This document shows positions 9,327-17,173 of a stretch of 64,000 nucleotides of DNA, piece by piece. The stretch is from Kordiimonadaceae bacterium. GTDB lineage: Bacteria; Pseudomonadota; Alphaproteobacteria; Sphingomonadales; Emcibacteraceae. The DNA lies in NCBI GenBank assembly GCA_024236295.1, contig JACKKT010000006.1:62001-126000 (forward strand). The letters are read 5' to 3'. The notes beneath the pieces are model-generated. The model was not told the DNA's origin, ran no database searches, and was given only the letters and a program-made list of their open reading frames with translations. Numbering within the stretch: the stretch's first letter is position 1; each line of letters starts with the position of its first letter. A program made the position numbers and the translations under genes.

Positions 9327-9869
9327 ATGACTTTTCTTAAAAAAGTATTTCTTTTGAGCGCACTAGCTGGTTTTCTTATTCCGGCGACCAGCTTCGCGGC
9401 GGATGGTTTTGATGGCTTTTACGCCGGTATAAAAGGTGGACTTGGCCTTGTAAATACCAGTGGAAGGTCGGTTAAAGGGCCATTTTCAAATTCGTCTGAT
9501 TCCGGTGTTGCCGGCCTATTTGCCGGAACCCGTACGGAGGTCACAAATCAGATTGTCGTCGGTATTGAGGGCGACGCCCTATATTATTCTGCCGGCAAGG
9601 ACTGGCGCTACGGCGGTGGGGCCCTTATTGGATTACCGGTGAACGAAAATGGATTGGCATTCGCCAAAGTTGGCTATGCCAAGCTGGATACCGATTTCGT
9701 TGATGTTGACGGCATAACACTTGGTGTCGGATATGAACATATCATGAGCGATAATCTGAATCTCCGTTTTGATGTTCAGACACTGGCCTATAAAGATCCA
9801 ACCATAAACACCGTGAAAACAAGCTATACCGGCTATGAAGTAACCGTCGGCGCTGTATTCAAATTTTAA
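9327..9869 (+). CDS. Small outer-membrane beta-barrel protein
   Basis: A 180-residue protein with a signal peptide (FLIPATSFAADG, cleaved near residue 24) followed by alternating strands typical of small 8-stranded barrels of the OmpA/Omp25-like porin group. FYAGIKGGLGL begins the first strand, LGVGYEHIMSDNLNLRFDVQ is a late strand-turn, and the chain ends in VTVGAVFKF, with a terminal Phe as required for BAM-dependent insertion. It probably sits in the outer membrane as a structural or adhesion barrel; no channel function is implied. The ribosome site is AGAGGAAA. A strong terminator follows 30 bases after the stop, so it is monocistronic. Confidence 0.85.
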   Translation: MTFLKKVFLLSALAGFLIPATSFAADGFDGFYAGIKGGLGLVNTSGRSVKGPFSNSSDSGVAGLFAGTRTEVTNQIVVGIEGDALYYSAGKDWRYGGGALIGLPVNENGLAFAKVGYAKLDTDFVDVDGITLGVGYEHIMSDNLNLRFDVQTLAYKDPTINTVKTSYTGYEVTVGAVFKF

Positions 9870-9896
9870 GCAAAAAAATCTCCCAGTACAATCAAA

Positions 9897-9924
9897 AAAA
9901 GCCCCGCTTTCGCGGGGCTTTTGT
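9897..9924 (+). terminator. Rho-independent terminator after the barrel gene
   Basis: Perfect stem AAAAGCCCCGC / GCGGGGCTTTT with a TTTC loop (9908-9911) and a T-rich tail. It is nearly identical to the hairpin at 10780-10805. Confidence 0.9.
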
Positions 9925-10012
9925 TTAGGTTTGAATGATAACCCTTGACCAAAATGCTAATACGAAAAAATAAACAATCCAAACCAATAGTGAACCACTA
10001 AGTGAATTAAAT

Positions 10013-10042
10013 TTGACCCCATAATTCATGTTATGTCATAAT
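10013..10042 (+). promoter_or_regulatory. Candidate sigma-70-type promoter of the DUF4919 gene
   Basis: TTGACC at 10013-10018 and CATAAT at 10037-10042 are separated by 18 bases and lie about 30 bases before the coding start at 10074. The match is good for a housekeeping promoter, but the start site is not known. Confidence 0.5.
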
Positions 10043-10073
10043 CAGGTTTTCTGGAAAAATTGGGGAGTTTTCA

Positions 10074-10709
10074 ATGCGAATTATAATCACTCTGATAGCA
10101 TGTTTGCTTTTTACATCGCTTGTCGCTTACGGGGCTGATACAAAACAGTCAGAAAAAAGATATCAGTCTCTGGTAGAAAAAATAAAAACAAATGGAACTG
10201 CAAAAGACTTCAGCGAGTTAAGGCAAATTTTTGTCAATACGAAGCGATATAATCCATATAACAGTAAAGAAGAAACTCTCAGAGCCCCCATGGCAAAAGC
10301 TATGGGAGCTAAAAAATGGAAGAAGTGTATCAGTCTGGCAGAAAAGGCTCTTGATTATAATTATTTATATATAAGAGGCCATTTGAACGCTGCATATTGT
10401 TATTCAAAATTAGAAAATAAAAATAAAGAAAAGTTTCATGCAAATATATTAAAAAGTTTGATTAAAGCTATTGCAGATACAGGAGATGGAAAAAGTCCGG
10501 AAAGTGCTTTTAAAACGATAAGCGTAAATGAAGTACAGTCTTTTTTACTATTGTCAGGTTACATTGTGAAACAGCAGGCTCTTATACAAGATGAATTAGG
10601 AAGGTTTGATTTAATGACCGTAACTGACCGTCAAACAAATGAAGAACTGGGATTATATTTTGATGTCAACGTTCAAATGGGGCAGTTTTTAAAAAATCTT
10701 CCGAAATAA
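10074..10709 (+). CDS. DUF4919 secreted protein of unknown function
   Basis: A 211-residue protein with a signal peptide (LLFTSLVAYGAD, cleaved near residue 21). The body matches what I recall of DUF4919: YNPYNSKEETLR near residue 60, a central helical repeat resembling a TPR hairpin (ISLAEKALDYNYLYIRGHLN), then GDGKSPESAFKTISVNEV near residue 142, and a C-terminal strand part with LGLYFDVNVQMGQF. Members are known to me mainly from Bacteroidota, so presence in an alphaproteobacterium hints at transfer. The gene is AT-rich relative to its neighbours and is framed by two nearly identical GCCCCGC hairpins. The ribosome site is TTGGGGAG. No function has been assigned to the family. Confidence 0.75.
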   Translation: MRIIITLIACLLFTSLVAYGADTKQSEKRYQSLVEKIKTNGTAKDFSELRQIFVNTKRYNPYNSKEETLRAPMAKAMGAKKWKKCISLAEKALDYNYLYIRGHLNAAYCYSKLENKNKEKFHANILKSLIKAIADTGDGKSPESAFKTISVNEVQSFLLLSGYIVKQQALIQDELGRFDLMTVTDRQTNEELGLYFDVNVQMGQFLKNLPK

Positions 10710-10779
10710 ATAAAAAAGCAACTATGTTCCCGCGGATTTCGCCAACTTTTGTTCATAAGCTATCATCTATATTATTAAA

Positions 10780-10805
10780 AAAAGCCCCGCAGTGCGGGGC
10801 TTTTT
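10780..10805. terminator. Bidirectional terminator between the DUF4919 gene and ssb
   Basis: Stem GCCCCGC (10784-10790) / GCGGGGC (10794-10800) with an AGT loop, flanked by an A run and a T run, so it can act on both strands of this convergent pair. Confidence 0.9.
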
Positions 10806-10813
10806 ATTAGAAC

Positions 10814-11284
10814 TTAGAACGGGATTTCGTCGTCAAAATCGGAACCGCCACCACCGGTGTCCTGATTAAAGCCGCCGGAGGAGCCACCCCCGTAATCGCC
10901 ACCGCCGTAGCCGCCACCATCACCGCCTTCGCCGCGGCCGTCAAGCATGGTCAGCTCGCCGTTAAAGCGTTGCAGCACCACTTCGGTGGTGTATTTTTCA
11001 ACACCCTGCTGATCGGTCCATTTGCGGGTCTGAAGCGACCCTTCGACGTAAACTTTCGAGCCTTTTTTCAGGTAGTTTTCGGCAACTTTGCAAAGATGCT
11101 CGTTAAAGATCACCACCCGGTGCCATTCTGTGCGCTCGCGCCTCTCACCTGTGGCGCGGTCTTTCCATGTATCGGATGTGGCGACGCTTAGCTGCACGAT
11201 CGGTGAGCCGTCCTGTGTGTGGCGGATTTCAGGGTCACGGCCCAGATTTCCGATTAAAATTACTTTGTTAACGCTCCCCGCCAT
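10814..11284 (-). CDS. ssb: Single-stranded DNA-binding protein
   Basis: SSB coats single-stranded DNA in replication, repair and recombination and recruits partners through its C-terminal tip. The OB-fold is clear: NKVILIGNLGRDPEIRHT at the start, TEWHRVVIFNE, VYVEGSLQTRKWTDQQG and YTTEVVLQ. From about residue 113 a glycine-rich disordered linker runs to the acidic tip DDEIPF. I chose the ATG at 11284 (MAGSVNK, 156 residues) because the AAGGA ribosome site is ten bases away; the ATG two codons upstream would be only three bases from it. The gene is divergent from uvrA and shares with it an SOS box at 11359-11373, an arrangement known in several proteobacteria. Confidence 0.97.
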   Translation of the reverse strand: MAGSVNKVILIGNLGRDPEIRHTQDGSPIVQLSVATSDTWKDRATGERRERTEWHRVVIFNEHLCKVAENYLKKGSKVYVEGSLQTRKWTDQQGVEKYTTEVVLQRFNGELTMLDGRGEGGDGGGYGGGDYGGGSSGGFNQDTGGGGSDFDDEIPF

Positions 11285-11358
11285 GATCATATTTCCTTAT
11301 CTAAAATTCGAATCTATTTGCCCTTACAATAGCCACTCACTCCCATGATTGCAACCAA

Positions 11359-11373
11359 GAACAAAATAAGAAC
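11359..11373. promoter_or_regulatory. SOS (LexA) box between ssb and uvrA
   Basis: GAAC-AAAATAA-GAAC is a perfect copy of the alphaproteobacterial LexA operator, a GAAC direct repeat with a seven-base spacer. It lies 60 bases upstream of the uvrA start and 75 bases upstream of the ssb start, so one LexA dimer could repress both. LexA itself is not in the window. Confidence 0.85.
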
Positions 11374-11432
11374 TTTACTTATTTTTCGAATCCCTTAAAT
11401 TGCACATATATTGGTCTAAAAAGGTGCATTCA

Positions 11433-14273
11433 ATGCTGACTGAAATTTCCGTTCGCGGGGCAAGAGAACATAACCTTAAATCGGTGAATGTGGATATCCC
11501 GCGCGATAAACTGGTGGTAATTACCGGACTTAGCGGCTCGGGCAAATCATCGCTGGCGTTTGATACAATTTACGCCGAAGGGCAGCGCCGCTATGTGGAA
11601 AGCTTAAGCGCCTATGCCCGCCAGTTTCTGGAAATGATGCAAAAACCCGACGCCGATCATATTGAGGGGCTTTCCCCTGCCATTTCGATTGAACAGAAAA
11701 CAACATCAAGAAACCCGCGCTCAACTGTCGGTACCGTTACCGAGGTTTATGATTATATGCGGCTACTCTATGCGCGGATCGGTATTCCCTATTCCCCGGC
11801 AACGGGCCTACCCATTACAAGCCAGACCATCAGCCAGATGGTTGATAAGATCATGGAAATGCCGGAGGGGACAAGGCTTTACCTGCTGGCGCCGATCGTG
11901 CGCGGGCGCAAGGGCGAATATAGAAAAGAATTCATGGACCTGCTTAAAGCCGGCTATCAGCGGGTCAAGGTTGACGGCGAATATTATGAAATTGAGGACG
12001 TCCCCGACTTAAACAAAAAAATTAAACATGATATTGAAGTGGTGGTGGACCGTGTCGTGGTCAGGCCAGACCTTGAAACCCGGCTTGCCGACAGTCTTGA
12101 AACCGCGCTTAACCTGTCTGACGGGCTGGTGGTGGCCGAAGTGGCGAATGACACTGCCGAACGGACACTTTTTTCTGCCAAATTTGCCTGCCCCGTATCA
12201 GGATTTACCATCGAGGAAATTGAACCCAGACTTTTTTCATTCAATAACCCCTTTGGCGCCTGCCCTGTCTGTGACGGCCTGGGCCAGAAGCTTTATTTTG
12301 ATCCGGACCTTGTGGTGCCGGATAAAAAGCTGTCGCTTGATAAAGGGGCACTGGCACCGTGGGGAAAATCAAATTCACCCTATTATATCCAAACCCTTGA
12401 AAGCATTGCCCGTCATTATGGGTTCAAGACATCAACCCCGTTTGAAAATCTGCCGGAAAAGGTCCAGAATGTGCTGCTCCACGGCAGCGGCGAAGAGGAA
12501 ATTGAAATCACATATAACAGTGACAATGTCAAAAGTTATGTGGTCAAAAAAAGCTTTGAAGGGGTTATCGGTAATATTCAGCGGCGCTGGCGCGAAACCG
12601 ACAGTTCAATGATGCGCGATGAGCTTGCCCGCTATCAAAGTGCCACCACCTGCGATGCCTGTAACGGTCACCGGCTAAGGCCGGAAGCCCTGGCCGTTAA
12701 AATTGACGGCAAGCATATCAGCGAAATTACCGAACTTTCCGTGCGTAAATCATATGAATGGTTTGATGGCTTAAGCGCGAAACTGACAGATAAGGAAAAT
12801 GAAATCGCTTACCGGGTCTTGAAGGAAATAACCGAACGGCTTGGCTTTTTAAACAATGTCGGTCTTGAATATCTTAATTTGTCGCGAAAATCAGGTACCC
12901 TTTCCGGCGGGGAAAGTCAACGTATCCGCCTCGCCAGTCAGATCGGCTCCGGCCTGACCGGAGTGCTTTACGTGCTTGATGAACCGTCAATCGGCCTTCA
13001 TCAGCGAGACAACGGCCGGCTTCTTAAAATGCTTTGTAACCTGCGTGATATGGGTAACACCGTTTTGGTGGTCGAACATGACGAGGAAGCCATTATGACC
13101 GCTGACCATGTGATTGACATGGGGCCGGGTGCCGGTGTCCATGGCGGTGAAGTGGTGGCACAGGGCACGGCGGCCGAAATTATGAAAAATAAAAAAAGCC
13201 TTACCGGTCAGTATTTAAGTGGCGCCCTAAAAATTGCGGTGCCGGACGAGCGGCGCAAAGGGCATTATGCCGGTAAAAAGCGAAAAGAAATTGTGATAAC
13301 AGGCGCCAGCGGCAATAATTTAAGGAATGTCACGGCAAAATTCCCGCTTGGGGTCATGACCTGTATCACCGGAGTATCGGGCAGCGGTAAATCAACCCTG
13401 ACCATTGACACGCTTTATAAGGCGGTTGCCCGTAAACTGAACCACAGCCGTGTCATTCCGGGTAAGCATGAGGACATTAGCGGGCTGGAATATATTGATA
13501 AAATTGTTGAAATTGACCAGTCGCCCATTGGCCGAACACCGCGTTCGAACCCTGCAACATATACCGGCGCTTTTACGCCAATCCGCGACTGGTTTGCCGG
13601 CCTGCCGGAGGCCAAGGCCCGAGGCTATAAACCAGGCCGCTTCAGTTTTAATGTCAAGGGCGGAAGATGTGAAGCCTGCCAGGGGGATGGCCTTATTAAA
13701 ATTGAAATGCATTTTCTGCCCGATGTTTATGTGAAATGCGATGTCTGCAAGGGTAAACGTTATAACCGTGAAACCCTGGAAATTAAATTCAAGGGAAAAT
13801 CAATTTCCGACATTCTCGATATGACTGTGGAAGACGGGGTTGAATTTTTCGCGGCCATCCCAAGCGTTCGGGACAAAATTAAAATGATGCAGAAAGTCGG
13901 TCTGGATTATATCACCATCGGTCAGGCCGCCACCACCCTGTCCGGCGGCGAAGCTCAACGGGTCAAACTGTCAAAGGAACTCTCCAAACGCTCAACCGGA
14001 CGCACGCTTTATATTTTGGATGAGCCGACAACCGGCCTTCATTTCGAGGATATCAAAAAACTTCTTGAAGTGATCCAGGCCCTTGTTGATATGGGGAATA
14101 CGGTTATCATTATCGAACATAATCTTGATGTCATTAAAACCGCCGACTGGATTATTGATATCGGCCCCGAAGGCGGCAGCGGCGGCGGCATGATTATAGC
14201 CGAAGGAACGCCCGAGGAAGTTGCCAAAGTGAAGGCCAGTTTTACCGGAGAATATCTGGCAAAGATACTTTAA
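11433..14273 (+). CDS. uvrA: Excinuclease ABC subunit A
   Basis: UvrA is the damage-recognition ATPase of nucleotide excision repair; it loads UvrB on lesions. The two ABC modules are complete: Walker A boxes GLSGSGKSS (near residue 30) and GVSGSGKST (near residue 650), and signature motifs LSGGESQR and LSGGEAQR. Zinc-binding CxxC pairs occur in CPVCDG, CDACNG, CEACQG and CDVCKG. The length of 946 residues is normal. I placed the start at MLTEISVRGA (11433), which has AAAGGTG seven bases upstream, rather than at an ATG 33 bases earlier without a ribosome site. The SOS box at 11359 predicts DNA-damage induction. Confidence 0.98.
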   Translation: MLTEISVRGAREHNLKSVNVDIPRDKLVVITGLSGSGKSSLAFDTIYAEGQRRYVESLSAYARQFLEMMQKPDADHIEGLSPAISIEQKTTSRNPRSTVGTVTEVYDYMRLLYARIGIPYSPATGLPITSQTISQMVDKIMEMPEGTRLYLLAPIVRGRKGEYRKEFMDLLKAGYQRVKVDGEYYEIEDVPDLNKKIKHDIEVVVDRVVVRPDLETRLADSLETALNLSDGLVVAEVANDTAERTLFSAKFACPVSGFTIEEIEPRLFSFNNPFGACPVCDGLGQKLYFDPDLVVPDKKLSLDKGALAPWGKSNSPYYIQTLESIARHYGFKTSTPFENLPEKVQNVLLHGSGEEEIEITYNSDNVKSYVVKKSFEGVIGNIQRRWRETDSSMMRDELARYQSATTCDACNGHRLRPEALAVKIDGKHISEITELSVRKSYEWFDGLSAKLTDKENEIAYRVLKEITERLGFLNNVGLEYLNLSRKSGTLSGGESQRIRLASQIGSGLTGVLYVLDEPSIGLHQRDNGRLLKMLCNLRDMGNTVLVVEHDEEAIMTADHVIDMGPGAGVHGGEVVAQGTAAEIMKNKKSLTGQYLSGALKIAVPDERRKGHYAGKKRKEIVITGASGNNLRNVTAKFPLGVMTCITGVSGSGKSTLTIDTLYKAVARKLNHSRVIPGKHEDISGLEYIDKIVEIDQSPIGRTPRSNPATYTGAFTPIRDWFAGLPEAKARGYKPGRFSFNVKGGRCEACQGDGLIKIEMHFLPDVYVKCDVCKGKRYNRETLEIKFKGKSISDILDMTVEDGVEFFAAIPSVRDKIKMMQKVGLDYITIGQAATTLSGGEAQRVKLSKELSKRSTGRTLYILDEPTTGLHFEDIKKLLEVIQALVDMGNTVIIIEHNLDVIKTADWIIDIGPEGGSGGGMIIAEGTPEEVAKVKASFTGEYLAKIL

Positions 14274-14471
14274 ATTAGAACGCTCTTAAATGTGTCATTT
14301 TGGCGCAAATTATGGTTAATTTTTGGTGTACGTACGGATAATTTTCATAATATATTGCACTATTTTGAACTATTTTTTGCCAAAAAATGACATTTTAACC
14401 TATTGATTTTAAATGACTTTAAAGCACTACAGTCCGATTTTCTAAAAATTCTCATAAAATTTTTAATTTTG
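14274..14471. other. AT-rich stretch after uvrA
   Basis: About 200 bases of AT-rich sequence with no coding frame I can support. A short hairpin TTTTTTGCCAAAAAA lies near 14375. There is no clear terminator directly after uvrA. The remainder of the gap to trmFO holds the CtrA-like box and hairpin listed separately. Confidence 0.4.
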
Positions 14472-14487
14472 TTAACCTTTTGTTAAC
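14472..14487. promoter_or_regulatory. CtrA-type binding site
   Basis: TTAA-CCTTTTG-TTAAC exactly matches the CtrA consensus TTAA-N7-TTAAC of alphaproteobacteria. It sits in a GTTAACCTTTT direct repeat. In CtrA-activated promoters such a box overlaps the -35 region, which would place a start site near 14510-14520 on the plus strand. Confidence 0.6.
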
Positions 14488-14511
14488 CTTTTCGTCCTAT
14501 ATTGAAATCAT

Positions 14512-14601
14512 TACAGATGCCCAAACATAACTGTAATACCATAATACTCAACTTACTCCATTTTGATGCGCCTGCTTGCCCAAGCAGGCGTTATCATTTT
14601 T
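14512..14601 (+). ncRNA. Candidate small RNA with a CtrA-type promoter and strong terminator
   Basis: The span runs from the expected start downstream of the CtrA box to a textbook terminator. The hairpin is CGCCTGCTTG (14569-14578) / CAAGCAGGCG (14581-14590), extended by TGAT / ATCA at the base and followed by TTTTT (14597-14601). There is no reading frame of note. The transcript would be about 85-90 bases. It could instead be an attenuated leader of trmFO, which begins 71 bases after the terminator. The 5' end is estimated, not seen. Confidence 0.45.
14564..14601 (+). terminator. Rho-independent terminator upstream of trmFO
   Basis: A ten-base perfect GC-rich stem with an outer four-base stem (TGAT/ATCA) and a run of five T. 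It ends a transcript that starts upstream, since no coding gene other than distant uvrA precedes it. Confidence 0.8.
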
Positions 14602-14672
14602 AGGCCCTTTTTTCTTTTTGATATTGATCAGAAAAATGCTATCAGCATCAAAAATTTATTTGAGCAGATTTT

Positions 14673-16049
14673 ATGACAATTTCCCCTATACATATCATTG
14701 GTGGCGGTATGGCCGGTACAGAAGCCGCCTGGCAGCTGATCAAAGTGGGCATCCCAGTTATCCTTCATGAAATGCGCGGGGTTAAAGGCACCAATGCCCA
14801 TCAGACTGATGGCCTTGCCGAGCTGGTCTGCTCAAACAGTTTTCGGTCCGACGATCTTGAAAATAACGCCGTAGGATTATTGCACGAAGAAATGCGACGC
14901 ATGGGCAGCCTGATGATGGAAGCAGCGGAAAAGACAAAGGTACCTGCCGGAAGCGCCCTTGCCGTCGACCGTGATCTGTTCAGCCAGTATGTGCAGGAAA
15001 AGCTTTTGGCTCACCCGCTTTTTACCCTTGAACGTGGTGAAGTTAAAGCCATCCCGCCCTCAGACTGGGGCAATGTGATAATTGCCACCGGCCCCCTCAC
15101 CTCAGACGCGCTGGCAAAAGCCGTTCTGGAAATTACCGGGGTTGATGAACTGCAGTTTTTTGATGCTATTGCCCCGATCATCTATAAGGACACGATCGAT
15201 TTCAGCAAAGCCTGGTTTCAAAGCCGTTATGACAAGGGGGATGGCGCGGATTACATCAATCTTCCGATGTCAAAAGAACAATATTATCAGTTCATTGAGG
15301 ATATCACAGACGCTGAAAAATCCGATTTTAAGGAATGGGAACAGGATATTCCGTTTTTTGAAGGTTGTATGCCGATCGAGGTTATGGCCGAACGTGGCCC
15401 TGAAACCCTTTCCTTCGGTCCGATGAAACCGGTCGGCCTTAAAAACCCACATAGTGGTGAAAGGCCTTATGCCGTTGTTCAACTGCGTCAGGATAACAAA
15501 CTGGGCACGCTCTATAATATGGTCGGCTTTCAAACCAAACTTAAATATAAGTTCCAGAAGGAAATTTTTAGAAAAATTCCCGGACTGGAAAAGGCTGAAT
15601 TTGCCCGCTTAGGCGGATTACATCGTAATACTTTTATCAACAGCCCCAAACTACTTGATGATCAGCTCAGGCTTAAATCAATGCCGCGGCTTCGCTTCGC
15701 CGGACAAATCACCGGTGTTGAAGGATATGTGGAAAGTGGTGCTATGGGGCTTATGGCAGGGTTCTTTCTGGCTGCTGAGCAGCATGGTAAAAGTGTAAAA
15801 TCACCGCCTATTGTGACCGCCTTTGGTGCCCTGATCAATCATATCACCGGGGGTCATATAGAAGGGGCAGGAACCGCCAAAACATTTCAGCCAATGAATG
15901 TTAATTTCGGTATTATGCCGCCTCTGGACTATGGTAAAATTGGCGGTCAGAAAGTAAAGCGAAAGGACCGCAAGCCCCTTAAATCCAAACGGGCGCTTGA
16001 AGCCCTTAAACACTGGTTAAACAATCCCGAACAGGGCACTGAAAAATAA
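14673..16049 (+). CDS. trmFO: Folate-dependent tRNA (uracil-54-C5)-methyltransferase TrmFO
   Basis: TrmFO makes ribothymidine at position 54 of tRNA using methylenetetrahydrofolate and reduced FAD, replacing the SAM-dependent TrmA of enterics. The FAD-binding start IHIIGGGMAGTEAAWQ is followed by the family hallmarks NAHQTDGLAELVCSNSFRSD (near residue 45) with the conserved Cys that attacks the methyl carrier, ALAVDRDLFS, and near the end RFAGQITGVEGYVESGAMGL. The length of 458 residues is typical. The ribosome site is weak (GAGCAG). The 3' end overlaps the convergent gene by 33 bases. Confidence 0.97.
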   Translation: MTISPIHIIGGGMAGTEAAWQLIKVGIPVILHEMRGVKGTNAHQTDGLAELVCSNSFRSDDLENNAVGLLHEEMRRMGSLMMEAAEKTKVPAGSALAVDRDLFSQYVQEKLLAHPLFTLERGEVKAIPPSDWGNVIIATGPLTSDALAKAVLEITGVDELQFFDAIAPIIYKDTIDFSKAWFQSRYDKGDGADYINLPMSKEQYYQFIEDITDAEKSDFKEWEQDIPFFEGCMPIEVMAERGPETLSFGPMKPVGLKNPHSGERPYAVVQLRQDNKLGTLYNMVGFQTKLKYKFQKEIFRKIPGLEKAEFARLGGLHRNTFINSPKLLDDQLRLKSMPRLRFAGQITGVEGYVESGAMGLMAGFFLAAEQHGKSVKSPPIVTAFGALINHITGGHIEGAGTAKTFQPMNVNFGIMPPLDYGKIGGQKVKRKDRKPLKSKRALEALKHWLNNPEQGTEK

Positions 16050-16859
16050 ACGGCACTGACGCGGAAACATGCTCGCTTTTTCATTCAGCTTAAAGGGGTC
16101 ATACCCGGCACGGCGGATCATATTAAGATAACTGCGGCTTAAGGCGGACAGCAAAAATAATGGCCTCACATCCTTGCCGATGCTTTTTTTATCTTTTGAA
16201 ATCTGATTAAGATAGTTAGTAGCTGACTGATGAAGGCCCCGGATCAGCCGTCTTATATTTTCATTACCTTCGAGAGCCATCAGATCACTTTTTCTGACCT
16301 CAAACTGATGCATAATATCCTGCGGCAACGATATTTTCCCCTGTGCCAGCTGGAACCGGAGCGCCCGGATCGTCCCGATCAGCCCCCAAACCATTCCCAA
16401 ATCATAACAAAGTGATAAGACATGCTCATCCTGCTCACCACTTATTCGGGCTGCTATTTTCATCAGATTGCCTGAAGTTGCTCCAAGATATTGTTCAAAA
16501 TCGGTAATGGTATTTGGATTTTCATCATAAATATCGGCTGAACGAGCATCAATTATATTTATAAAACTGTCTGCAGATAAATCATGCCTATGAAAAGCAT
16601 CGGATAATGGCAGCACTACCTCATGATTACGCGGGTTATCCGAAGCAATTCCTTCTATAGACTCCCGCCACCACTGAAGCCTGATTTCTCCAAGCATCGG
16701 CTCACTCACTGCTTCCCTGATTTTTGCCACTTCATGATTAAAGCTATAAAGCGCAAATAGATCTTCCCTGATGTCCGCTTTGGCAAACAAAGTAATTAAA
16801 AAACGGTCATAATCATATTTTTTGACCTGTTTGGCACAATATGTTTCTAAATCCGACAT
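16017..16859 (-). CDS. Squalene/phytoene synthase-family protein (NDUFAF6-like)
   Basis: This 280-residue protein has the all-helical trans-isoprenyl-diphosphate synthase fold of the squalene/phytoene synthase family (YDYDRFLITLFA, REDLFALYSFNHEVAKIRE, EIRLQWWRESIEGI, then YLGATSGNLMKIAARI). The first aspartate-rich catalytic motif (DxxxD) is replaced by HEVAKIRE, and the second is not obvious. It therefore looks like the non-biosynthetic alphaproteobacterial group related to mitochondrial NDUFAF6, a complex I assembly factor, rather than a true phytoene synthase. No hopanoid or carotenoid genes adjoin it. The last 33 bases overlap the end of trmFO on the opposite strand. The absence of motif residues is seen; the assembly role is inference. 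Confidence 0.8.
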   Translation of the reverse strand: MSDLETYCAKQVKKYDYDRFLITLFAKADIREDLFALYSFNHEVAKIREAVSEPMLGEIRLQWWRESIEGIASDNPRNHEVVLPLSDAFHRHDLSADSFINIIDARSADIYDENPNTITDFEQYLGATSGNLMKIAARISGEQDEHVLSLCYDLGMVWGLIGTIRALRFQLAQGKISLPQDIMHQFEVRKSDLMALEGNENIRRLIRGLHQSATNYLNQISKDKKSIGKDVRPLFLLSALSRSYLNMIRRAGYDPFKLNEKASMFPRQCRLFFSALFGIV

Positions 16860-16913
16860 GGGCCCTAAATGACTGAAATTATGTAAAGTTACAAGAGTCT
16901 TTTTGACGCAAGG

Positions 16914-16929
16914 TTAATTTACTGTTAAG
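16914..16929. promoter_or_regulatory. Second CtrA-like box
   Basis: TTAA-TTTACTG-TTAAG matches the CtrA consensus in both half sites except the last base. It lies between divergent genes, 55 bases upstream of the 16859 minus-strand start and about 85 bases before the small membrane protein at 17013. A TTGACG element at 16903-16908 is close by. Confidence 0.45.
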
Positions 16930-17012
16930 TTTATACTCGTTCTAAGGAAACTTACAGGATAATCCGAACCATAAGGGACACAGAACTTAAAATTAAACAC
17001 GAGGGTTAAAAA

Positions 17013-17159
17013 ATGGGTAAAATTCTAGAATCACTACCACTGACCATAGTCGCAGGTGTCGTTCTCACCGTGATTATGATTTTCGCGACAGATGCAATTT
17101 ATGACAGTCAGATGAGCGCGCCGGAAGCGGCAATCTCTGATGTTATGAACAATATGTAA
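17013..17159 (+). CDS. Small single-pass membrane protein, 48 residues
   Basis: This short frame reads MGKILESLPLTIVAGVVLTV and continues through a hydrophobic helix (about residues 8-28) to a polar tail DAIYDSQMSAPEAAISD and the end DVMNNM. A strong GAGGG ribosome site lies eight bases before the ATG. The next gene begins 15 bases after the stop with its own AGGAGGAA site, so the two form an operon. Both the ribosome site and the tight spacing support real translation. It may be a subunit or assembly partner of the downstream PuuD-like membrane protein. I do not recognise the family, and it is short enough to be missed by routine gene finding. Confidence 0.75.
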   Translation: MGKILESLPLTIVAGVVLTVIMIFATDAIYDSQMSAPEAAISDVMNNM

Positions 17160-17173
17160 AGGAGGAATTTATT

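Noticed and set aside
16017..16859. Phytoene or squalene synthase in a carotenoid/hopanoid pathway
   Set aside because: The aspartate-rich catalytic motif is missing and no pathway genes are adjacent.
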